NCBI GenBank assembly: GCA_029567705.1
Contig: JAKPXC010000085.1
Span: 1 to 54,590, forward strand
Direction of reading: 5' to 3'
Source of the DNA: Candidatus Cloacimonadota bacterium
Lineage (GTDB): Bacteria > Cloacimonadota > Cloacimonadia > Cloacimonadales > Cloacimonadaceae
Length of the DNA stretch: 54,590 nt
Under the pieces are notes generated by a model. The model searched no databases, was not told the DNA's origin, and saw nothing but the letters and a program-made list of their open reading frames with translations. This document shows positions 49,201-54,590 of the stretch, piece by piece (within the stretch, counting starts at the first letter, position 1; each line of letters starts with the position of its first letter). A program made the position numbers and the translations under genes.

Positions 49201-51747
49201 TTCATTTTCCCCTTCTATGGGATAGGTTACAGCACAATAACTGTATGCACCAATGGCTTCATAGCCTTTGGACGCACTGATGACGGGGAGTTTCGCAATA
49301 CCGTCCTGCCGGGAGGACAAGGCCCGGCTCCCATGATTGCAGCATTTTGGGATGATATGGTCTTAGCTCCTAACGGAGTTATTTATGAATACTACGATGC
49401 TGCCAATCACCAGTACATCATCCAGTATAACAATATGAAGAACGGCTATGATGATGAAACTCCGGAGACCTTCCAGGTGATCTTCTACGATCCGATGGTC
49501 TATTACACTGGTTTGGGTGATGGGATGATCAAGATTCAATACAAAGAGTTTAATAACATAGACGTGGGTGGATTCAACGGGAATACTCCCCTGGGCGGGA
49601 ATTTCTGCACGGTGGGTATCAAGGATCACACCAATACCCGCGGTCTGCAATACACATTTAACAATACTTATCCCCAAGCTGCCGCTCCTCTGAGCCATGA
49701 GAGTGCTATCCTGATCACCACAGTGCCTCACATCTATACCGAAGCACGGCTTCAGCCGGTTCAGGTGATAGTGATGGACGAAAATGGGGATTCTCTGTTG
49801 GCATCGGGAGAAACCGCAGAGATTGGGATCAAGCTGAGAAACCTGGGTACTCAAACTGCCCGGGATGTGTCTTTTACGATCAGAAGTGATTCGGATTACC
49901 TAAGTGTGTTAACCCCCACCAGCACTTATCCGGATGTTCCCGGTGGCATTACCGCAGTGAATGACATTCCTCTGGTGATCTGCGTGGCGGATTCCTGCCC
50001 AAACAACCAGCTCATCAACGTCCCCTGCACCATCACAATGGGAGATACAAGCCTCGAGTATTCGCTCATTCTGGAGGTGAAGAAGCCTCTTTTGAGCTTT
50101 GCCGGCAGCTACATGAACGACTACATCGGGAACGACAATGGCATCCTGGAGCCTGGGGAAAACGCCACTTTACTGGCAGTGATTTCAAACAATTCCCCCG
50201 TGGCTGCAAGCAATATATCCTGTAGTATCACCGCCAATCCTGCTCAGATAGCGGTTCTGGATTCCCTGGTGCATATCGATACTGTTCCGGGGAACTCTCA
50301 GGTGGTGGCAGCTTTTGATATTGTCGTTGATCCCACAGTTTACAACGGAACCAATGCCTTGTACTATATGAACCTGAGTTCTGAGGTGCTTGGATCTCAA
50401 ACCGTGCAAGCTTATCGAAAAATTGGCAGCAACGGTACCACACAAAGCTTTGAAAGCAATTCGGGAAGCTATGTAACCTCTCTAGATCCGGGTTGGGCCT
50501 GGGGAAGTTCCAGCTTGGTCGAAGCTCATTCCGGCACCAAGCTTTGGGCTACGGTTTTGGATGGCAACTACTCCGCAGATGTTGATATGTCCCTATTGTC
50601 TCAATCCCTGTATATCACGGGCAACAGCTATCTGGAATTCTGGTACTATATGGATTCAGAACTGGGAAGAGATGGAGGAAAGCTGCAATACTTCAGAAGT
50701 GGGGTTTATACCGATCTGGAACCATTGGGAGGCTATCCCTGTGCTTATGTGGAGGCTTTGGGAGGTCCGGGCTATTCCGGACAGACTGGCTGGGTGAAAG
50801 CCAAGTTTGACATCCGGGATATAACGGGGAGCAGTATCCGCTTCCGCTGGCTATTCAGCTCCGATGCCCAGAATGAAGGCTTGGGTTGGTATATAGACGA
50901 TGTGAGTGTGATTGGTTACGATGGAGTTGCCGGCTTGGTGAGGGGACAGGTGCATCTGGAATCCGACCGAATTGCCCATTCGGACATCTGGGTGCGCAAT
51001 CAGGATATGATTAGTGCCCTGGTAGACAGCACTGGTGCCTTTGATCTGTATCTGCCGATAGGAGAACATGATCTCACGGTTTACTCCCCCGGTTGTCAAG
51101 CTGCCGGCCTTAGTGATGTGAACCTCTATCCCGGCCATAACTCCAGCTTCCCCGAGTTTGAGCTGATCGAGTTCAAACCGGTGGAATCCCTGGAAATGAG
51201 CCTTGCTGATGATGCTCTGCATCTTGCTTGGGAAGCACCCCGGGATTCACATTATCCTGTGAAGGCTTACAAAGTACTTCGTAAGCTTAATGCCAGCGGC
51301 TTTGATGAGCTTGCGCTGGTGCAGGATGCTTGGTTTGATGATGAATTAAGCATCCCTGGAATCTATTATTATCAGGTGCTGGCCGTCTACGATCTGGGCG
51401 AAAGCCTTCCCTGCCGGACGGATAGCCTGAGCTATCCCTCTCCACTGGTCCCGCCTCCACCTCCACCTGCTGTATCCCGGCTTTATGCCAATTATCCCAA
51501 TCCCTTCAATCCCAACACTACCATCAGTTTTGATCTGGCCACAGCCGGAGAAGTGGAACTGCAAATCTTCAACCTGCGGGGTCAGAAAGTGAAGACCTTG
51601 CTGCGCTCCAGCCTGGAAGCCGGAACCTATCAATACATCTGGGACGGCACAGACGGTACAGGACGCAGAGTGGGTTCCGGCGTATATTTCTACCGCCTGC
51701 ATGCCCCGCACTATACCAATGCCCGCCGGATGATACTGCTGAAATGA
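46294..51747 (+). CDS. Giant secreted C25 (gingipain-like) protein with FlgD-type C-terminal sorting domain
   Basis: 1817 residues from the ATG at 46294 (GGAGGA before it). Signal/anchor segment about 15-35. N-terminal propeptide-like region to about 215. Peptidase C25-like domain about 225-590: SKVLIIHGEYNNA, DYIILVGDVTGNFPVP, DDLVDAFIGRISAED, then FFTYRGIYGVSGWD and AILTCGTGSFGS with Cys465 at the nucleophile position. The GHG motif that holds the catalytic His in gingipains reads Gly-Ile-Tyr here, so activity is doubtful. Several Ig/CARDB-like domains with NGDGIANPGETIALEL-type openings follow (about 670-950, 1160-1380), then a jelly-roll module (about 1395-1540), a carboxypeptidase-regulatory-like module, an Fn3-like domain and the sorting domain (about 1735-1817: YANYPNPFNPNTTISF, VKTLL, GTYQYIWDGTD, GSGVYFYRL). 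The tail suggests type IX-like or related secretion to the cell surface. Confidence 0.93.
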   Translation: MGKVRNLDTFRIHRGWIVLLALLASLWTALCYAGSPGFSLKSSDENRIVLELESSELEIQAENIGGNLYSRLSMAGAASSAGEGSPDLPVYSGRVVIPANASYNISYECLNPRDYEVARPMPVLPESGRSLVLSEVYRESAEYPAEHVNSGGDGWLRDFRVLSLQVCPVAWEPIRARLRRFEKIRVFIELSYPEGRATPYTSYSYAFKDVYEAQILNFGDYRNLVHGPSNSKVLIIHGEYNNAIFRAKLNEFIAWKRQKGFDVTVASTSVAGNSNVEIKAYIQSLYNNPETRPDYIILVGDVTGNFPVPTWYEVESGYNGEGDDPYTKLCGNDDLVDAFIGRISAEDTSQLGTILNKIYAYEKNVDNSTPAGDWLNRMLLIGDPFESGISCAYVTHHIHEIAQEVNPDYSFIEDYGNHPAPTMTQGMNQGVGFFTYRGIYGVSGWDPATPLYNGNKLPHSAILTCGTGSFGSTAFSEVLIRQGTEAVPAGAVTCVGMATTGTHTALNNSLMVGMMDGVFSYGMRTMGEALLNGKLYTHAVYASTMPAHVRFFSHWCNLMGDPTLETWVGLPKTLNLSVPQEIPVGTTLVQIEVLDGAFSPVETASVTAYSPGEDTILAKAFTGADGIAYLNLPEGTTQILVTAAKHNFKPVQQIVAFNPEGSLAYNSLNVIDDGSQGSLGNGDGIANPGETIALELGILNSMDTAVNGFTAQIASLNPHVEIITAGANYPAMGAGDISCSINPFLIRLSSNIAPLERIRFALTLSGDFGADLVIQFYLNGYNACLEPLNYSISAGGDNVLDPGETASLSLQIRNDGSYLANDLMGKLTSLNSLVSVGDSLSTFGTLLPGAEAASAQSFGITAHSRLVPGMQIPLKLELTNAAGFNQFCIFNIPVGIVTQNDPLGPDEYGYLIYDTTDTSYPECPVYDWIEINPNLGGLGVEVPNLWDSGIWFGEGDDYQAKSLAVLDLPFIFPFYGIGYSTITVCTNGFIAFGRTDDGEFRNTVLPGGQGPAPMIAAFWDDMVLAPNGVIYEYYDAANHQYIIQYNNMKNGYDDETPETFQVIFYDPMVYYTGLGDGMIKIQYKEFNNIDVGGFNGNTPLGGNFCTVGIKDHTNTRGLQYTFNNTYPQAAAPLSHESAILITTVPHIYTEARLQPVQVIVMDENGDSLLASGETAEIGIKLRNLGTQTARDVSFTIRSDSDYLSVLTPTSTYPDVPGGITAVNDIPLVICVADSCPNNQLINVPCTITMGDTSLEYSLILEVKKPLLSFAGSYMNDYIGNDNGILEPGENATLLAVISNNSPVAASNISCSITANPAQIAVLDSLVHIDTVPGNSQVVAAFDIVVDPTVYNGTNALYYMNLSSEVLGSQTVQAYRKIGSNGTTQSFESNSGSYVTSLDPGWAWGSSSLVEAHSGTKLWATVLDGNYSADVDMSLLSQSLYITGNSYLEFWYYMDSELGRDGGKLQYFRSGVYTDLEPLGGYPCAYVEALGGPGYSGQTGWVKAKFDIRDITGSSIRFRWLFSSDAQNEGLGWYIDDVSVIGYDGVAGLVRGQVHLESDRIAHSDIWVRNQDMISALVDSTGAFDLYLPIGEHDLTVYSPGCQAAGLSDVNLYPGHNSSFPEFELIEFKPVESLEMSLADDALHLAWEAPRDSHYPVKAYKVLRKLNASGFDELALVQDAWFDDELSIPGIYYYQVLAVYDLGESLPCRTDSLSYPSPLVPPPPPPAVSRLYANYPNPFNPNTTISFDLATAGEVELQIFNLRGQKVKTLLRSSLEAGTYQYIWDGTDGTGRRVGSGVYFYRLHAPHYTNARRMILLK

Positions 51748-51766
51748 TCTAACAACATAGCACATG

Positions 51767-51796
51767 GCCCGGCATCCGATGCCGGGCTCTTTCTTT
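51767..51796 (+). terminator. Rho-independent terminator after the C25 gene
   Basis: GCCCGGCAT-CCG-ATGCCGGGC perfect 9-bp stem (51767-51787) followed by TCTTTCTTT, 20 bases after the stop codon. Confidence 0.88.
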
Positions 51797-51827
51797 GTGA
51801 TCACTCCGTTCTCCCTGAGGACTCGCC

Positions 51828-51902
51828 AAAACCTAATGAAATGAGATTCAAATCTCAGAATATTATAATAAAATGAGATTTGAATCGCAGAACTTAGGTT
51901 TT
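51828..51902. repeat. Short inverted/direct repeat element
   Basis: Ends AAAACCTAA and TTAGGTTTT are exact inverted repeats. Inside, a unit AAATGAGATT-(CA or TG)-AATC-x-CAGAA occurs twice in direct orientation 32 bases apart, the first as a perfect small palindrome (GAGATT-CA-AATCTC). The whole is 75 bp, between a terminator and a promoter. Confidence 0.5.
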
Positions 51903-51945
51903 TCGCTTGAAGCAGATAGTCGACACCCTGCAGTGAAAACTATGC

Positions 51946-51973
51946 TTGACAATTAGTTTGGGGCAGATAAACT
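51946..51973 (+). promoter_or_regulatory. Promoter of the outer-membrane protein gene
   Basis: TTGACA (51946-51951), 16-bp spacer, TAAACT (51968-51973), then AAGGAG and the ATG at 51999. Confidence 0.6.
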
Positions 51974-51998
51974 GAGGACGTAACTAAGGAGTGAACTT

Positions 51999-53555
51999 AT
52001 GAATAAGCTGCTCTTAGCCTTGTTCCTGCTCGTACCCCTGCTGCTGGTGGCACAACCTTATGATCCGGTTGATGCCAAAGCAGATACGCTGTATTCACAG
52101 ACTGTTACCGGCTTTTTAGGCTCCGTGACAGCAGATGGCGTGGTCTATTCCCAGTTCCGTCTGATGCCGGAGTTTCGGCTCTGGAAGTTCTACGTCTGCT
52201 TGGATTTGGACTTCCTGGTGGATGCCGAAGGCAACGTCCGCACAGAAGATTGGAATGAACTGCGCGACCTCTGGGGAAAGCTCTATTACTTCCGCTTTGC
52301 CGGCCGGAATGATCCTCTCTACTTCAAGATCATCAATATAGATAACTACAGCCTCGGCCAGGGGCTCCTGATGAACCGCTATAGCAACACATTGCTCTAT
52401 CCCACGGTTCGCAATACCGGTGCCTTTGTGGGTATAAACACCTCCATGATGGGCCTGGGAGCCGAGTTCTTTACCCACAACGTGGTGGAGAATGAGATCC
52501 TGGCGGGACGGCTTCAGATCAAGCCGCTTTCAGTTTCCAACCTCCCCGTGCTGAAGACTCTTACCCTGGGCGCAAATGTGGTGGTGGATAGAAATCAGTG
52601 GGGAAAATACCGGGATAGAGACGGTGATGGAGTTCCGGACGTTTACGACAGCTTCCCGGGGAATGCCGATTACACGGAAGATTCGGATGACGATGGCGTG
52701 GCAGATGAGATTGATATAGACATCGATGGCGACAACAGCCTCGATAGCCCGGCTTTGAATCCTTATGTGGAAACGGTTTATCCGGGAATCGGCGGTCAAG
52801 GTTACAATCTGGATACAGATATCGTGCAGGATATCCTCACCCGCTACACGGATACACGCCAGATCCGCACCTATAGCGTGGATTACCGGGTCTCTCTCTA
52901 TGATGATGAGGATTTCCAGCTCTATAACTACGCCGAGCTTGCTTTTATCGAAGGTCATGGACAGGGCTTGGTGCTTCCGGGATTTGGAGCAAAGTTCTGG
53001 ATTCTGCATGCCAATCTGGAACTGCGCCGCTACACGGATGGCTTCCTGCCGGGATACTTTGATAATCTTTACGATGACCAACGCGCCTATTACTATTGCG
53101 ATACGGATCCTGTCACCGGGCAGAGATTGTATTATATGCGCAGCAAAGATGAAACCCTTCAAAACGCCAAAGCAGCCGTGGGTTGGTATGGCAGCCTGGT
53201 GGCGGATTTGCCCCATGTGGCCAGCCTCACCGCCAGTTATCAGGATATGTACGGCGAAAACCTGAGCACCGGGAAGTCTCTATTGGGGCAGATATCCGTC
53301 TATCCCAGCTTTATCCGCAATCTGGAAGAGGCCAATCTGTCCTACGCTCAAAAGAACCTTCCCTACATCAATTTCACCAAGCTTCGCACTCCCGGAGCAG
53401 AGGTCACCGGCAGCCTGCATTACCGGATAGCCCAAAATGCCAATCTGGTGGGCAGATACAGCGAGCACTATCACGATCTGAACAACGACGGCCAGATCAA
53501 TACCAAGGAAGAAACCATCAAGAAGCTCACCTTTGGAGTGGAATTCACATTTTAA
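51999..53555 (+). CDS. Outer-membrane beta-barrel candidate with Asp-rich calcium-type repeats
   Basis: 518 residues with a signal peptide (MNKLLLALFLLVPLLLVAQ). The body alternates strand-like aromatic stretches (FRLMPEFRLWKFYVCLDLDF, KLYYFRFAGRND, DYRVSLYDDEDFQLYNYAEL) and ends KLTFGVEFTF, a terminal-Phe strand typical of outer-membrane barrels. Residues about 205-245 hold thrombospondin type 3-like calcium motifs (DRDGDGVPDVYDSFPG, DSDDDGVADEIDIDIDGD), and near the end DLNNDGQINTKEE looks like an EF-hand or dockerin-type loop. It has its own promoter, just downstream of the giant surface protein and its terminator. Role unknown; a calcium-stabilised porin or assembly protein fits. Confidence 0.75.
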   Translation: MNKLLLALFLLVPLLLVAQPYDPVDAKADTLYSQTVTGFLGSVTADGVVYSQFRLMPEFRLWKFYVCLDLDFLVDAEGNVRTEDWNELRDLWGKLYYFRFAGRNDPLYFKIINIDNYSLGQGLLMNRYSNTLLYPTVRNTGAFVGINTSMMGLGAEFFTHNVVENEILAGRLQIKPLSVSNLPVLKTLTLGANVVVDRNQWGKYRDRDGDGVPDVYDSFPGNADYTEDSDDDGVADEIDIDIDGDNSLDSPALNPYVETVYPGIGGQGYNLDTDIVQDILTRYTDTRQIRTYSVDYRVSLYDDEDFQLYNYAELAFIEGHGQGLVLPGFGAKFWILHANLELRRYTDGFLPGYFDNLYDDQRAYYYCDTDPVTGQRLYYMRSKDETLQNAKAAVGWYGSLVADLPHVASLTASYQDMYGENLSTGKSLLGQISVYPSFIRNLEEANLSYAQKNLPYINFTKLRTPGAEVTGSLHYRIAQNANLVGRYSEHYHDLNNDGQINTKEETIKKLTFGVEFTF

Positions 53556-53591
53556 GTGAACAGTGAACAGAGATCAGTGAACAGATAGTGG

Positions 53592-53610
53592 AAGCGACAT
53601 CTTGTCGCTT
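53592..53610. repeat. Family B 19-bp palindrome, copy 4
   Basis: AAGCGACATCTTGTCGCTT, perfect 8-bp arms, in the 273-base gap before rmuC. GTGAACAG occurs three times just before it (53556-53586). The rest of the gap shows nothing recognisable. Confidence 0.7.
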
Positions 53611-53828
53611 AATTGGAAGTAACGAGTAACCAGTAACAAGAGTGCTTGCCTATAGCTTCCTGATACGATTCCTTAACCCATCCTTAACCTTCGTTAAGGA
53701 AAGGTTTATCCTGCCTTAAGCTATGGCATAGGGGGCAGAGAAGTGTAGATAAGGCACTATATTACTAAGCGATAAGCAAGGTTTAAACCGGGGTATGGAA
53801 CTCCTGATCTGGTGGTAATGGGAAAGCT

Positions 53829-54590
53829 CTATTCCTCCGTCGGTTCGGTTAATTCCAGCAGCTCTGGAGTCTCTGCGCCGGGTAGCTCCTGCACGTTCTT
53901 CAGGCGGCGCTCGATATGCCGGGTGCGGTCGGTGGCTTCATCCAGGCTTTTGTGTGCTTCCTCGATCTTGCGTTTGGTCTTCTCCAGATATCCGCCGAAC
54001 TTGCCGAATTCCGTCTTCACTGCGCCCAGAATGCGCCAGACTTCGCTGGAGCGTTTCTCGATAGCCAGGCTGCGGAAGCCCAATTGCAGGCTGTTCAGAA
54101 TGGCGGCCAGGGTGGTGGGTCCGGTGATGATCACGTGCATCTCACGCTGAACTGTCTCAAAGAGAGCGGGTTCTCTCAGGGCTTCGGCAAAGAGACCTTC
54201 TATCGGGAGGAAGAGCAGGGCAAAATCCGTGGTGTGGGGAGGATTGATGTATTTATCCCGGATATCACGGGCAGACTTCTTCACGCTTTGATAGAGAGCT
54301 TTACGATAGTGATCAATCGCAGCAGGATCACCGGCTTCATAAGCAGTACAGAGACTGTGGTAATCCTCCAGAGGAAACTTTGAATCCACAGGCAGATAGA
54401 CGGGCTTCTCGGTCTCGTCTTTTCCAGGAAGGCGAATGGCGAATTCCACCACTTCTGAGCTGCGGGGACGAGGCTTGAACTGCCGTTCATACTGCTCCGG
54501 GCTCAGGAGCTGCGAGATGAGGTTTTCCAATTGCAGTTCTCCCATGGCTCCCCGGGTGCTGACGTTTGAGAGCACCTTCTTCGGTCTCCC
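53829..54590 (-). CDS. rmuC: RmuC-family DNA recombination protein, 5' end missing
   Basis: 254 residues to the window edge, where the frame is still open, so the start is outside. RmuC proteins limit recombination at short inverted repeats and contain a PD-(D/E)xK-related domain after an N-terminal membrane anchor and coiled coil; the anchor is missing here. Seen: RGAMGELQLENLISQLL, the YLPVDSKFPLEDY segment with the Asp-Ser-Lys motif of the family, RDIRDKYINPPHTTDFALLFLPIEGLFAEAL, IITGPTTLAAILNSLQLGFR and a C-terminal coiled coil. The assignment is firm. Given how many inverted repeats this genome carries, its presence is worth noting, though the link is only suggestive. Confidence 0.95.
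   Translation of the reverse strand, partial: GRPKKVLSNVSTRGAMGELQLENLISQLLSPEQYERQFKPRPRSSEVVEFAIRLPGKDETEKPVYLPVDSKFPLEDYHSLCTAYEAGDPAAIDHYRKALYQSVKKSARDIRDKYINPPHTTDFALLFLPIEGLFAEALREPALFETVQREMHVIITGPTTLAAILNSLQLGFRSLAIEKRSSEVWRILGAVKTEFGKFGGYLEKTKRKIEEAHKSLDEATDRTRHIERRLKNVQELPGAETPELLELTEPTEE

Noticed and set aside
48187-49320. 377-codon minus-strand frame inside the giant C25 gene
   Set aside because: Antisense shadow; no start context and no domain.
1-54590. tRNA or rRNA genes
   Set aside because: No T-loop GGTTCGAATCC-type motif in a cloverleaf context and no rRNA signature was noticed on either strand; a dedicated scan would be needed to exclude them fully.

Overview
The window looks like chromosomal DNA of a Gram-negative, probably anaerobic bacterium of the Fibrobacteres-Chlorobi-Bacteroidetes (FCB) side of the tree, and a Cloacimonadota-type organism is my best guess. 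Reasons: a very large secreted C25-type protein ending in a FlgD-like sorting domain with the NPFNP motif; many lipoproteins with clear lipoboxes; an outer-membrane barrel candidate ending in Phe; RND/TolC efflux (two membranes); and intergenic islands packed with palindromic repeats. The taxon is an inference; no rRNA or tRNA gene was seen.

Layout. 1-1932: 3' part of glycogen phosphorylase. 2-10.6 kb: an accessory zone with a secreted TPR-like protein, an SGNH-hydrolase lipoprotein and a decayed copy of its 3' end, a YhcG/DUF1016-type PDDEXK nuclease, a type I restriction-like N-terminal domain fused to DUF4357, a collapsed type I restriction-modification remnant, and a zinc-ribbon protein with a nucleoside-deoxyribosyltransferase/TIR-like domain, all separated by repeat islands. 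10.6-21.1 kb (minus strand): a CPA2 antiporter with a PTS EIIA domain, pyrimidine-nucleoside phosphorylase, an orphan PhnE-like permease, a BtpA-family protein, then parB-parA-rsmG (a typical origin-proximal block), a secreted protein with 13 G-x-D-x-Y repeats, and a lipoprotein. 21.6-25.2 kb (minus): two glycosyltransferases behind a response regulator-PP2C-HATPase protein, with ATGA overlaps. 25.4-31.5 kb (plus): M14 carboxypeptidase, PAS-class III cyclase, dCMP deaminase and a complete ECF-type ABC importer (S component, two ATPases, T component) with a secreted sulfite-oxidase-fold-like protein in the middle. 31.5-37.7 kb (minus): padR-tolC-MFP-RND efflux operon with a putative PadR operator. 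38.6-42.2 kb (minus): SNF2 helicase and an alkyltransferase-like protein. 42.4-43.3 kb: ferredoxin-nitroreductase. 43.5-45.2 kb (minus): a type II restriction-modification pair. 46.3-53.6 kb (plus): a giant C25/FlgD-tail protein and an outer-membrane protein with Asp-rich calcium-type repeats. 53.8 kb to the end: rmuC, running off the window.

The least explained material is in the intergenic islands. At least six repeat families recur at several distant sites, always outside genes. Two of them (here called E, 63-nt hairpin, three copies; D, 57-nt hairpin, two copies) keep exactly the same length between copies and show compensatory base changes in their stems. In E, wobble pairs are kept on one strand only, which points to selection on an RNA. 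A third family (A) is a 69-bp near-perfect palindrome in four copies. There are also a 258-bp MITE-like element and a 250-bp nested-palindrome element. No transposase for any of them lies in the window.

No CRISPR array, tRNA, rRNA, intact insertion sequence or convincing origin was found. All family names come from motif recognition by eye, not from searches.
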